This document shows positions 6,133-13,769 of a stretch of DNA of 29,358 bases, piece after piece. Source of the stretch: a virus; IMG/VR virus record IMGVR_UViG_3300032291_004330, positions 1 through 29,358 of that record. The stretch is one strand, 5' to 3'. The notes below the pieces were generated by a model that made no database searches, had not been told where the DNA came from, and saw only the letters and a list, made by a program, of their open reading frames with translations. How positions within the stretch are numbered: position 1 is the first letter of the stretch; each line of letters opens with the position of its first letter. Made by a program: the position numbers and the translations under genes.

Positions 6133-7164
6133 TTATTGTAATAAACTATAATTATCGGCTCTACTTAATTGACCAATACTGTTAGGTTTGTGTGATAAGA
6201 AATCGATTATTGAATTCAATCTATTTCCCCCACCAAATAAACCTTGTTTCCATTTACCTTCACATTTTCCACCTGATTTTACCTTGTCTTGTGAACAAAA
6301 CTTAACTTTACATCTTTTAACAGTTTCTTTATTAGTTCTAAATTCATCGGTTGTTGAATCAACTCCATTTTCGTAATCCGCATAATAATCATTAATTTGT
6401 TGTGCACATTGGTCAGGAGTAAGAAAGATTGCTTGTCTTTCTTGAGTACCTCTTTCTCTTGAAATTTGTCTTGTTTCTTGAGTACACATAGGATTTCTGA
6501 ATATTTCAACTGTTTCAGTACCATATGCCCCTCCTGCACTTACTTTTTGTGATTTCCATTTAGGTGATGAAACCGCAGGTTGTTCACCAGGAAATGCCCA
6601 ACAAAAAGCATTTAATTTATCAGTATTTAATGAACCATCAACTCTAATACTATAACGTTTTCCATAAGTGGCTGTGAGATAGGTTGATAATTGTTCTTGT
6701 TCTGTAGAAGCTTGACCTGAAATTTCTACACCTTTCTTTTTAAAATATCTGATTCCTGCAAATGATTTTTCATCGTATTGACCCTTTTGAAAAGACACCC
6801 CTTGAGCAATAGCTTGGTCAGCAGTCAACCACCCATCTCTTTCAATTTCTTGTTCTTCCGCGGCAGTCAATACCTGTTTAATTTCTTTTGTTCTACAAGC
6901 CTCAACATCCCATTTTTTTGTAAGTTTACTCAATTTTGTACCATCCCATTCTAAAACATCACCATTATTCAAGAAGTACCTAGATTTACTAGGATTCATT
7001 GTACTGGTATTTTTTATTGCCCATTTCTCAGTGGTCAATTTTGTATTGATTTCTTGAATAGCGCCACCGGTTATACATCCTTTTTTAACCATTGCCTCTA
7101 ATTGAAATTTTGCATCGTCATTAGCATCTTCCTTCAATAATGTTTTTTTGAAGTTGCTATGCAT
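6133..7164 (-). CDS. Probable virion protein; N-terminal leader separated by in-frame TGA
   Basis: The open frame from ATG 7164 encodes 343 residues with Cys residues scattered through the C-terminal half (CTQETRQ, PDQCAQQINDYYADYENG, KRCKVKFCSQDK, GGKCEGKWKQGLFGGG). The same frame continues upstream: an ATG at 7209 behind AATAAATAAA gives MKFKLQENEVK, then TGA at 7174-7176, then ILEMHSNFKKTLLKED. The upstream peptide looks like the leader of sister late proteins, so translation may once have begun at 7209, with an Arg (AGA) codon mutated to TGA. Alternatively 7164 is the true start. Function is unknown; I infer a virion component from neighbours and leader. Confidence 0.7.
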   Translation of the reverse strand: MHSNFKKTLLKEDANDDAKFQLEAMVKKGCITGGAIQEINTKLTTEKWAIKNTSTMNPSKSRYFLNNGDVLEWDGTKLSKLTKKWDVEACRTKEIKQVLTAAEEQEIERDGWLTADQAIAQGVSFQKGQYDEKSFAGIRYFKKKGVEISGQASTEQEQLSTYLTATYGKRYSIRVDGSLNTDKLNAFCWAFPGEQPAVSSPKWKSQKVSAGGAYGTETVEIFRNPMCTQETRQISRERGTQERQAIFLTPDQCAQQINDYYADYENGVDSTTDEFRTNKETVKRCKVKFCSQDKVKSGGKCEGKWKQGLFGGGNRLNSIIDFLSHKPNSIGQLSRADNYSLLQ

Positions 7165-7221
7165 TTCAAGGATTCATTTTACCTCGTTTTCTTGTAATTT
7201 GAATTTCATTTTATTTATTTT

Positions 7222-8277
7222 TTAATAATTAATGTCACTTACATTTATTTTATCTACGTCAGGTTTTTCTTCTTTTGAAGTGGTTGCCCCTCCTGTACCG
7301 CATATTTTTGGAATATCAGAATCTGAGAATCCATTTGGAAACCCTTTTTGTGCTAATTTGTTTTGTGTTTTAGGGCCAAATTTACCATCATCGGTTAATC
7401 CTAAGCATCTTTGAGCTTCCGCAATTTTATCTGATTTACAACCTTTAGTATAGTTAGGTGAACAATCTGTTTTCCATACGAAAGAAGTTTTTTTCTTCTT
7501 GTCTTTATCACTATCTTCATCTCTCTCTTCACTTTTTTTAGGACAGGTTGCTGCTTTTGCGGTTGCTATTTCCTCACTTGTTACTTTGTATTTAACAACA
7601 TAATCAGCCCATTCCATACCATTAACTACCGGATTTGATGCATAAATTACACCGTTTTTAACTGTACACCAAACACTGTTGATGTTTTTTTGTCTTTCAT
7701 CAGTAGTTTCTACTGGTGGTTCTGTTGTTGTTGGTAATGGATTTGCGTCAATTATATCTGCAATAGGTGCCCATATATATTTTGTAACTGAAGAGCCATC
7801 GAAGTCACCATCTAAATCATCTATTAAGTCTCCGTATTTTAAATCATAAACTCTTTTTAATTCACATAAATCAGCAGGGGTCTTCATTGAGCTAAGAGCT
7901 TCTAAAACAGCGTCCTCATCAGTTCCCAATCCATCAATTGCGTTATAAATACTATTTGCAGCGTCTCTATGGTTTACACCTGAAGTCGGCTTCAATTTTG
8001 ATATAACTGCACTACAACCTTCAAAAAAAGTAGTAATCTTTCCCCAAGAACTCGAAGAAGCATTTGCATCATATATCCATTTGGAAATAGCGGCAACTGC
8101 CGTAGCACCTGCACCATAAAGCCAAGGAGCAGCTGCTACTGCAGCAATTACAGGGGCAATTTCGTTCAACGGTTTTTGACTCTCTTGATTCTCAGTCAAT
8201 GTTTTTCTTGTATCATATTTCATCAAAAGTTTAGCCCTTTCTAAAGCCTCTTTTGGTGTTAAGTTCTCTTGTATCAT
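7222..8277 (-). CDS. Annexin-like repeat plus peptidoglycan-binding domain, probable virion protein
   Basis: The 351 residues fall in order as follows. A leader at 1-30 (ERAKLLMKYDTRKTLTEN) contains LTE. An Ala-rich hydrophobic stretch lies at 38-70. Residues about 104-168 read as a single annexin-type repeat, with AIDGLGTDEDAVLEALSS carrying the GxGTDE calcium-loop signature, then CELKRVYDLKYGDLIDDL and DFDG. A Thr/Pro linker lies at 181-192, a Lys/Asp-rich linker at about 248-263, and residues 283-312 form a peptidoglycan_binding_1-like motif (AEAQRCLGLTDDGKFGPKTQNKLAQKG). The start follows ATATATTTATAAA. A wall- and membrane-contacting virion part used at entry is a reasonable inference. 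Confidence 0.7.
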   Translation of the reverse strand: MIQENLTPKEALERAKLLMKYDTRKTLTENQESQKPLNEIAPVIAAVAAAPWLYGAGATAVAAISKWIYDANASSSSWGKITTFFEGCSAVISKLKPTSGVNHRDAANSIYNAIDGLGTDEDAVLEALSSMKTPADLCELKRVYDLKYGDLIDDLDGDFDGSSVTKYIWAPIADIIDANPLPTTTEPPVETTDERQKNINSVWCTVKNGVIYASNPVVNGMEWADYVVKYKVTSEEIATAKAATCPKKSEERDEDSDKDKKKKTSFVWKTDCSPNYTKGCKSDKIAEAQRCLGLTDDGKFGPKTQNKLAQKGFPNGFSDSDIPKICGTGGATTSKEEKPDVDKINVSDINY

Positions 8278-8322
8278 AATGTTTTTTTTTATAAATATAT
8301 CTTCGTATTAGAAAATTGTCGT

Positions 8323-8550
8323 TTAATAATATAAAGAATTAGCCTTTCCTCTTGTAATGTCAGAAACCCAAACATATTTTGGGTCATTCATATATGTTTT
8401 ACCGAATTTTCTACCGGATTCCCATTTTTTTGGGGTTTTACCACTTCCCCCTGTAGAAGTACCCGCATCTTGTTCTGAAACTTCTTTTTTATTAGTTTTT
8501 GATGTGTTTTTCTTATAAAATGATATGAGAAAGTCAATGTCTAAGTTCAT
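8323..8550 (-). CDS. Small basic late protein
   Basis: The 75-residue product has a charged N-terminal half, a Gly/Ser/Thr linker (DAGTSTGGSGKTPKK) and a C-terminal motif WESGRKFGKTYMNDPKYVWVSDITRGKANSLYY. The GKTYMNDPKYxW...RGKAN string looks conserved-type in phage proteins, but I cannot name the family. Its start follows AAATATTTATTACTT, a full late box, and it lies immediately upstream of the annexin-like gene on the same strand. Confidence 0.65.
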   Translation of the reverse strand: MNLDIDFLISFYKKNTSKTNKKEVSEQDAGTSTGGSGKTPKKWESGRKFGKTYMNDPKYVWVSDITRGKANSLYY

Positions 8551-8563
8551 AAGTAATAAATAT

Positions 8564-8594
8564 TTTGTAGTTTCAAAAAAAAGGTATAATTTAG
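8564..8594 (+). promoter_or_regulatory. Possible Bacteroidetes-type promoter
   Basis: TTTG (8564-8567), a 19-base spacer and TAATTTAG (7 of 8 to TAnnTTTG, 8587-8594) precede ATG 8602. The expected start would leave almost no leader, so this is tentative. Confidence 0.35.
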
Positions 8595-8601
8595 CTGAAT
8601 T

Positions 8602-9117
8602 ATGAGAATATTAATTTTTTTATCTTTTTTACTTTCTTCCTGTGAAGTATATTTCACTGAACATTCTGATTTAACACTTAGTGGTAAATATGTTGTGAGT
8701 AAATTACAGATTACAAGTGTTGACCAAAACACAAGTTCGGACTCAACCTACCTTTTAGGTTCTTTTTATAAAAATAACTTTTTGGGGGACCCTTTTGATT
8801 CAATCCAAATAAATAATTTTTATATTCATTTTGATTACTCAACAGTAAGATTTGGTTTGTTAGGAGTTGACCAATTTGGTAGAGATGTTTGGAAATACAA
8901 CGAAGTATTTTACAATGTTCGATTTAACAATTCTTTTTTTTATGGTGTATTACAGTTTGATTACATCACTGAAAATGGTGAATTCAGAAGAATGACTTTC
9001 AACATAGAAGATGATGGTTTTGAAAGTCTTCAATTAAAAAGTTCAGGTATTTGGCCTATGGGTGATTTAGGTGAAAAACAAGTAATGACATTATCCCTAA
9101 CTCGAGTAGGACCTTAA
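8602..9117 (+). CDS. Secreted lipoprotein
   Basis: The 171-residue protein opens with a short signal peptide and a lipobox ending LLSSC at residue 14, so Cys14 would be lipidated and the protein anchored in an envelope membrane. The rest is a beta-rich sequence with many aromatic residues (FYIHFDYSTVRFGLLG; FYGVLQFDYITENGEF) and a C-terminus MTLSLTRVGP. The beta-strand spacing suggests a small barrel or sandwich. It is a lone plus-strand gene between minus-strand late genes. Host-surface modification such as superinfection exclusion is possible but unproven. Confidence 0.75.
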   Translation: MRILIFLSFLLSSCEVYFTEHSDLTLSGKYVVSKLQITSVDQNTSSDSTYLLGSFYKNNFLGDPFDSIQINNFYIHFDYSTVRFGLLGVDQFGRDVWKYNEVFYNVRFNNSFFYGVLQFDYITENGEFRRMTFNIEDDGFESLQLKSSGIWPMGDLGEKQVMTLSLTRVGP

Positions 9118-9413
9118 AGAATCTCTGGTTTAGGTAAAATAGTTGGATTAACCGTATAATATTCATTTAAAAAAGATATTAAAGATTCTTCGTCTAATTC
9201 TATTTCGTCTATTTTGGTATTATCCTCATCATCATCAAATCCAAACAAATCAAATGTTTCAGATTCTAATTCATACCCATATTCTTCAACTAAATTGTAA
9301 TCAATATTGTCAATTCTAACTGATTCATCATCGTCGTTGATTGTTCTAAAATTAACTTCTAAAATATTTTTATCCAAATCCAAAAAGTATGAAACAATTT
9401 CTGTTATCTCCAT
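9114..9413 (-). CDS. Acidic phage protein of unknown function
   Basis: I start it at ATG 9413 (MEITEIVSYFLD), giving 99 residues. An upstream ATG at 9440 would add nine residues drawn from terminator sequence. The protein is very acidic (RTINDDDESVRIDNIDYNLVEEYGYEL; FDDDEDNTKIDEIELDEESL) and ends FLNEYYTVNPTILPKPEIL. It has no Cys, membrane segment or recognisable motif. The last 4 bases overlap the end of the convergent lipoprotein gene. Acidic proteins of this size often are DNA mimics or scaffold-like parts, but nothing here decides that. Confidence 0.65.
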   Translation of the reverse strand: MEITEIVSYFLDLDKNILEVNFRTINDDDESVRIDNIDYNLVEEYGYELESETFDLFGFDDDEDNTKIDEIELDEESLISFLNEYYTVNPTILPKPEIL

Positions 9414-9439
9414 AAAAAACGTTTTATAAACAAATATCA

Positions 9440-9475
9440 TAAAAAAAATAAAAATCCACCCAATTGGGTGGATTT
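9440..9475 (-). terminator. Intrinsic terminator, minus strand
   Basis: A perfect 10-bp stem AAATCCACCC (9452-9461)/GGGTGGATTT (9466-9475) with loop AATT is followed on the minus strand by TTATTTTTTTT. It closes the gene ending at 9498. Confidence 0.85.
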
Positions 9476-9497
9476 CATATTAATTATAGTAATAATA

Positions 9498-10298
9498 TTA
9501 ATTATATTTTGAGAATCTGTCGAACATTTCGTTAATTTTGTTTTTTTGAATTAAAAAAGATTCCTTAATATCATCATCAACATCTTCCCAATCAATATCT
9601 TCAATATCCGCACCCATTCTTATTTTGTCAAAGGCAGAGTATCGTTCTTTTCGTTTATCTTCAGAATAATCGGGTAATTTTTCATAGAAAAGGTCATCAT
9701 CCCAATCACTTGTATCATAGAACATTTCTTCTAAACCCTCCTCACTCAAAGGTCCGTCAGAAACAAAAGAATATGCTGGTTTTACCTCTGAATAAAGTGG
9801 TCCACCAACCTCTTCTTCAATTTTATCAGAAAAAGCAGATGTAAAGTCTTCAAAATCCTCTTCTATGTAATCAAACTTTGCTTTAGGGTCAATATCTTGA
9901 ACATCGTATATGTCTTCATCAATATCTTTTTCTGAACTCGTAGGGCTTTTAATATTACTAAAAGTATCTTTAATTTTTTTTCCAACATCATCCAATTTTT
10001 TTTGTATTTTTGGTGCAATTAAGGGGGCTAATTCAGAACCTACAATTTCACTTGCTAAAGCGTCTGCAGCTAAAAATTGCCATTGTTCATTTATACCTAC
10101 GTTTGTGTATTTTTTTACATCTCCTTTATTTGTGACAACTAATCCTTCTTTATCATTTGCAAAATCTTGCACGTAAAGAGGTTGCTCGTTAGAAACTGGT
10201 TGCCATACTCTCCTATATCCATCATATATTTCTTTATGTTTGTTTAAAATATCCGCTCTTTCTGAGTTTGAAAGTTGTCCTAATGAGTAAAATTTCAT
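9498..10298 (-). CDS. Probable virion protein, long acidic C-terminal half
   Basis: The 266-residue protein starts MKFYSLGQLSNSERADILNK and carries PLYVQDFANDKEGLVVTNKGDVKKYTN near residues 40-66, a string I know only as recurrent in uncharacterised phage proteins. A hydrophobic segment ALASEIVGSELAPLIAPKI (about 80-98) precedes an acidic C-terminal half with repeated DID/EDI patches and several Trp (WDDDLFYEKLPDY; DIDWEDVDDD). The start is preceded by GATATTTATAAG, a late box 18 nt upstream. Function is unknown; a structural or packaged role is inferred from context. Confidence 0.65.
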   Translation of the reverse strand: MKFYSLGQLSNSERADILNKHKEIYDGYRRVWQPVSNEQPLYVQDFANDKEGLVVTNKGDVKKYTNVGINEQWQFLAADALASEIVGSELAPLIAPKIQKKLDDVGKKIKDTFSNIKSPTSSEKDIDEDIYDVQDIDPKAKFDYIEEDFEDFTSAFSDKIEEEVGGPLYSEVKPAYSFVSDGPLSEEGLEEMFYDTSDWDDDLFYEKLPDYSEDKRKERYSAFDKIRMGADIEDIDWEDVDDDIKESFLIQKNKINEMFDRFSKYN

Positions 10299-10342
10299 AA
10301 TAAAAGTTTCTTATAAATATCTTTACTAAATAAAAAAAAATA

Positions 10343-10375
10343 TTGACCGAGTTTCAGTAATTTGTTATACTTTTG
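10343..10375 (+). promoter_or_regulatory. Bacteroidetes-type promoter
   Basis: TTG (10343-10345), a 22-base spacer and a perfect TACTTTTG (10368-10375). The predicted start near 10381 falls at the first bases of an 11-bp RNA stem. Confidence 0.7.
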
Positions 10376-10378
10376 TAG

Positions 10379-10455
10379 AAACAAGTGAACTTTATCTTCT
10401 GATAGTTTATTGGTAGTTTACTAAAGACTGATTTAGTTTCACTTGTTTTCTTTTT
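10379..10455 (+). ncRNA. Structured 5' leader with terminator-like 3' end
   Basis: An 11-bp perfect stem (aaacaagtgaa 10379-10389, ttcacttgttt 10438-10448) encloses two smaller hairpins: TATC-TTCT-GATA and ACTAAA-GACTGA-TTTAGT. The closing stem is followed by tctttttaaac, which is T-rich like an intrinsic terminator, 13 nt before the ATG at 10469. It could be an attenuator, a ligand- or protein-binding leader, or a free small RNA of about 75 nt that partly terminates. Confidence 0.55.
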
Positions 10456-10468
10456 AAACTTTTAATTT

Positions 10469-10684
10469 ATGCAAACATTAGTATTCAACACAACCACAAA
10501 AGTCGTTAAACTTTACGAAGGAAAAGATGAAGAATCACAAATTCTTTACACATTTTATGATTGCCCAACTGTTAAACATCTTGGAGATACAGGTTATTAT
10601 GAAGTGATACAAAAAAATGATGACAAAACAACACCAGTGTTAAGAGTTCCTATATCACAAACAAATATGTTGATTTCTAAGTAA
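10469..10684 (+). CDS. Small phage protein of unknown function
   Basis: The 71-residue protein reads as a small all-beta domain: MQTLVFNTTTKVVKLYEG, ILYTFYDCPTVKHL, GYYEVIQKNDDKTTPVLRVPISQTNMLISK. No catalytic motif is visible. It is the first gene after a host-type promoter and the structured leader, so it is likely expressed early or conditionally. Its stop overlaps the start of the next small gene (TAATG). The strand pattern resembles small phage proteins I have seen but cannot name. Confidence 0.65.
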   Translation: MQTLVFNTTTKVVKLYEGKDEESQILYTFYDCPTVKHLGDTGYYEVIQKNDDKTTPVLRVPISQTNMLISK

Positions 10685-10827
10685 TGGTAAACTTTGAAGA
10701 AATATTTAAAACTTTTATTAATCACAGTGTAATTCTTGATAAAGAATCTGTGTTAAAGGCTATGGAATATTGTTTTGAATTAGGAAAAAAAACCTGTGAG
10801 GAAAAAAATCAAGAAAACTCAATGTAG
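10684..10827 (+). CDS. Small protein (47 aa), translationally coupled
   Basis: ATG 10684 shares its A with the TAA of the previous gene, a typical coupling arrangement. The frame gives 47 residues (MVNFEEIFKTFINHSVILDK ... ALE-like helix AMEYCFELGKKTCEEK) and ends at TAG 10825-10827. Its 3' end overlaps the convergent minus-strand gene by 19 nt. The predicted structure is two helices. Function is not recognised, but the coupling and codon pattern support a real gene. Confidence 0.55.
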   Translation: MVNFEEIFKTFINHSVILDKESVLKAMEYCFELGKKTCEEKNQENSM

Positions 10828-11396
10828 AAAACAACAATTTTAGTTGCAAATTTTTGTAAAAGTCTTTGTACTTGCTCTAGTTCAATTTCTTTGTTTTTAG
10901 ATTTTAAATATTTCACTACTCCTTGTATCATTTTGTCTTTTGATTCGTTAGCCATATCTAATACATCTTGGAAAGCATCTTCATTAGGAGGATTTTCTCC
11001 ATAATATCTATCTATATGTTCCGCGCCACCATATAAAAGTGGGGCGGCACCAAACATATTGATAATCCCACTTTCACGTATTTTCAAAAGATATTCTCTG
11101 AAGAATTTGTGGTCAAAGTTTTCAAATAATTCTTTATTTTCTTTATAAAATTTTTCAGGTCTTCCTTCATTAATTTTTTTACTTCCAACCTTTTTCCATT
11201 TATCGTACTTAGTCATTAAAGACAGTGTACTTCCATTATCCCACATCACCTGAACAAATTTATTATCATCCTCAAAAGGGTCGTTTGTTATACCCATTAC
11301 AACTCCAGGAGTACCTAATCTAATTCCACTTTCCCCCTCCATATGGAGAATTATGATATTATCACCTACTTCCAAGTTTAAATTAAAATCTTTCAT
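10809..11396 (-). CDS. Phage protein with N-terminal KOW/SH3-like barrel
   Basis: Residues about 8-60 (LEVGDNIIILHMEGE ... RLGTPGVVMGITNDPFED ... FVQVMWDNGSTLSLM) have the GTPGxV-G and VxWDNG pattern of small SH3-like or KOW-type barrels that bind nucleic acid or protein. The C-terminal half is helical (RPEKFYKENKELFENF; FFREYLLKIRESGIINM) and includes GGAEHIDRYYGENPPNEDAF. The stop is TGA. The start follows AATATTTATTTAT, a late box shared back-to-back with the divergent gene at 11429. Function is unknown. Confidence 0.65.
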   Translation of the reverse strand: MKDFNLNLEVGDNIIILHMEGESGIRLGTPGVVMGITNDPFEDDNKFVQVMWDNGSTLSLMTKYDKWKKVGSKKINEGRPEKFYKENKELFENFDHKFFREYLLKIRESGIINMFGAAPLLYGGAEHIDRYYGENPPNEDAFQDVLDMANESKDKMIQGVVKYLKSKNKEIELEQVQRLLQKFATKIVVFYIEFS

Positions 11397-11428
11397 ATAA
11401 ATAAATATTAGTTAGTATTTATATAAAT
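11397..11428. promoter_or_regulatory. Divergent pair of late boxes
   Basis: The 32 bases between two divergent ATGs contain ATATTTATT on the minus strand and AGTATTTATAT on the plus strand, each ending within a few bases of its start codon. There is no room for a long leader, so both messages would be nearly leaderless if these boxes are -10-like elements. Confidence 0.5.
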
Positions 11429-12049
11429 ATGAACTTTTTAATAACAGAATCACAACTTAAATTAATTGCTGAATCAGTTGGTAATCCAAAGGTTATGGAG
11501 TCAGTAAGAAAACTAACTTCATTTTCAAATAAGTTATTAAATAGAGTTAGTAAAAAATACAAACTCAACATCAGACTTTTATTAACTTGGGGACCTTCGA
11601 TGGCCGGAATTGTAATGCCATTAGATAATTTTATTAAATCAGGTAATTTTACATTAGACGAAAATCAAACATCTTTAATTCTGTGTGGTGTTGCCGCGGT
11701 TTTATTTTATGACAATTCAGAAAATATTTCGAAGATAAAAGAAAAAATTAAAGAAGAGGGTTTAACAGAAACTTTCAACAGAGTTTTAGAAAAAGGTAAA
11801 GACTTGAAATCTGTTTTTGTCAAATTCATTCAATCCTTAAGAATTTCACTTAACAGTACTTCAGAAATAATATCATACGCCTTTTTAATACCTATAATTC
11901 CTGATTTGACTGCCTTTTTATCACAAAGTCAAAATTTGGAAAAAACAATCACAATGATTACCGCTAGAGTCATCGCATCAGGGCTTGTGTTAGGTGTTGC
12001 GGATGTTTTATCAGAATTATTATTAAGAGCAACCAAAAAGAATCAATAA
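11429..12049 (+). CDS. Probable virion protein with LITE leader and hydrophobic segments
   Basis: The 206-residue protein begins MNFLITESQLKLIAES, with ITE and IAE triplets in the first 15 residues, like the leaders of other late proteins here. Three or four hydrophobic stretches follow (about 51-65, 78-92, 146-165 and 181-198), separated by charged helices (ENISKIKEKIKEEGLTETFNRVLEKGKDLK). It may be membrane-active. It starts directly at a late box. Its stop overlaps the end of the convergent metallopeptidase gene by 7 nt. No family is recognised. Confidence 0.65.
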   Translation: MNFLITESQLKLIAESVGNPKVMESVRKLTSFSNKLLNRVSKKYKLNIRLLLTWGPSMAGIVMPLDNFIKSGNFTLDENQTSLILCGVAAVLFYDNSENISKIKEKIKEEGLTETFNRVLEKGKDLKSVFVKFIQSLRISLNSTSEIISYAFLIPIIPDLTAFLSQSQNLEKTITMITARVIASGLVLGVADVLSELLLRATKKNQ

Positions 12050-12702
12050 AATTCCCAATTAAGAATTGCGTTTTTCAATTTTTTTACCTCTGTGGATGAA
12101 AGATTGTGAATATTTTGATTTTCCTTAAACCACTCATCCATAACCGAATCAATACTTCGTTTTTCTTTTTTTGCTCTTCTTTTGAAACCTTTGTATTGTG
12201 CCTCCAATTCGTGAGGTTGTGTATAATATTCAAAATTACTTTCAGGTTCCTCATCAGGTAGATTTTCACCCCTCTCATATTGTTTTAAATGTGTTAGTTC
12301 GTGAACTAATAATTCATTTAAAGGACCAATCATATTTTGAATATCCTTAAAATAAGTCTTAGGATTTAATACTATGTTTATTTCAAGAGTGTCTTCATCT
12401 TTATAAAAATTGGCATCCATTTTAAATTTATTAATATTTTCGTCGTATTTTAAGTTTACTTCTAAAGAAAATTCCGTGTCAAAATCTTTTGAAGAATATA
12501 ACTCTTCCTCTGAATTTACGTCTGAAGGTAGTTCAAAAGAACCTTCATTTTCTTTTTTTAATAAATTAATAATATCTCTCACTATTTTTCTAACTAATGA
12601 ATTCATTTTTTGTTCTACAATCAATCCTTCAGTAAGAGTTTCATTTCTCTCAAAATCAATAATTTCAGATATTAGAATTTCAAATTTTTTTTTTGTTTCC
12701 AT
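12043..12702 (-). CDS. Putative HExxH zinc metallopeptidase with phage leader
   Basis: From ATG 12702 (METKKKF) the product is 219 residues and ends at TGA. A leader with ISE (11-13), LTE (23-25) and IVE (28-30) precedes a charged middle. The motif LLVHELTHLKQYERG gives the two Zn-binding His and the catalytic Glu. PHELEAQYKGFKRRAKK about 30 residues on could supply the third ligand, as in minigluzincin-like proteases. I chose 12702 over an upstream start because ATATTTATTA ends exactly there. A consensus TACCTTTG lies 31 nt further upstream. It could act in virion maturation or be injected. Confidence 0.75.
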   Translation of the reverse strand: METKKKFEILISEIIDFERNETLTEGLIVEQKMNSLVRKIVRDIINLLKKENEGSFELPSDVNSEEELYSSKDFDTEFSLEVNLKYDENINKFKMDANFYKDEDTLEINIVLNPKTYFKDIQNMIGPLNELLVHELTHLKQYERGENLPDEEPESNFEYYTQPHELEAQYKGFKRRAKKEKRSIDSVMDEWFKENQNIHNLSSTEVKKLKNAILNWEFY

Positions 12703-12732
12703 ATTAATAAATATATTTTTTTTTAATTGACA

Positions 12733-12740
12733 CAAAGGTA
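12733..12740 (-). promoter_or_regulatory. TAnnTTTG promoter element for the metallopeptidase gene
   Basis: TACCTTTG on the minus strand fits the -7 consensus exactly. No clear -33 TTTG lies at the right distance, so it may be weak or used with the late box 25 nt downstream. Confidence 0.4.
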
Positions 12741-12769
12741 AGAAAGTTTTATTTTTTAAAAAAAAAGTA

Positions 12770-13765
12770 ATGTCAAAAATAGAACAATTAAAAAAACAAT
12801 ACCCGACTCTTTCTTTTAGTTTTGTGGATTTAGCAAAAATTATTGATGTAACTAAATCTCACAAGTATACTCCTGTTATTTGTAAAATTCTTTCAGAATC
12901 ACTTACTGTTTTAGAAGATATTAATTATAAAGATAGGGTTAATCATATAAAAAGACTATTTGAAGAACGAAATGTATTATCAAATAATTTGACTGTTCAA
13001 GAGATGTATATCTATAGTATTCTTTTAGACCGGATTGATTCCGATATTTTAGAGACAATTCAAGATTTAATGGAATATGGTGAGAGAAAATTGTTACCAA
13101 CAAAAGATATTCTAAAATACAAATCAATTGAAGAGGTTAAAAGAGATGTTAACATTGCGTCTTTACGAGACTCTGAGAAAAATTATGAGTCTCAAATTTA
13201 TAAAGAATTTGAAAACGAAACTTGGGTTGTTCTAAGACCTTTAACTTATTTAGCTTCAATAAAATATGGTGCATCAACCAAATGGTGCACAACTTCAAGA
13301 TATGAAAAAGAATACTTTGCAAAGTATTGGGATAGAGGAGTTTTAGTTTATTTTATAAATAAAAAAACAGGTTATAAATTTGCAGGGTATAAAGAAATAA
13401 AAAAATCAGATGAATTAAGTTTTTGGAATAGTGTAGATAACAGAATTGATTCTCTTGAAATAGAATGCGAATCTTATCTGTATGACATAATAAAAAATAT
13501 TTTTAAATCTGATAAAAGTAACTCCGACTTATGTGGATTTGAATTGAAATTGGAAGTCGCAAATGAGTGTAAATATATTTTATATGATTCTATAAAAAAC
13601 CTACATATATCAGAACCTATAGAAGAGAATATTAGGATGACAATAAATGCGGATGAAAATTTTACATTAACTAATATCGATTATGAAAATATGATTGATT
13701 ATGGTACAATTACAGATACGACGTATGTAACAAATGAAGCGTTTCAAACTCCAACGAGAGGTTAA
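12770..13765 (+). CDS. Large phage protein with YGxxTKWCT motif
   Basis: The 331-residue protein has a helical N-terminal half (LAKIIDVTKSHKYTPVICKILSES; QEMYIYSILLDRID). A central domain at about 150-210 follows: ETWVVLRPLTYLASIKYGAS, TKWCTTSRYEKEYFAKYW, GVLVYFINKKTGYKFAGY. The YG-x-x-TKWCT ... YF ... G-x-L-V-Y pattern recurs in phage proteins of unknown activity. It starts on the strand opposite the metallopeptidase, possibly from TTG-N20-TATTTTTT within 12727-12757. No leader-like N-terminus is present. Function remains unknown. Confidence 0.7.
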   Translation: MSKIEQLKKQYPTLSFSFVDLAKIIDVTKSHKYTPVICKILSESLTVLEDINYKDRVNHIKRLFEERNVLSNNLTVQEMYIYSILLDRIDSDILETIQDLMEYGERKLLPTKDILKYKSIEEVKRDVNIASLRDSEKNYESQIYKEFENETWVVLRPLTYLASIKYGASTKWCTTSRYEKEYFAKYWDRGVLVYFINKKTGYKFAGYKEIKKSDELSFWNSVDNRIDSLEIECESYLYDIIKNIFKSDKSNSDLCGFELKLEVANECKYILYDSIKNLHISEPIEENIRMTINADENFTLTNIDYENMIDYGTITDTTYVTNEAFQTPTRG

Positions 13766-13769
13766 ATAT

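Noticed and set aside
7174-7176. General recoding of TGA as an amino acid
   Set aside because: Several genes end at TGA with tight junctions (12043, 20886, 22208, 27809, 29295), so TGA works as stop in this genome.
12410-12730. Plus-strand frame of 106 codons
   Set aside because: It is Phe/Ser-rich antisense of the metallopeptidase gene; the HExxH motif on the minus strand decides the strand.
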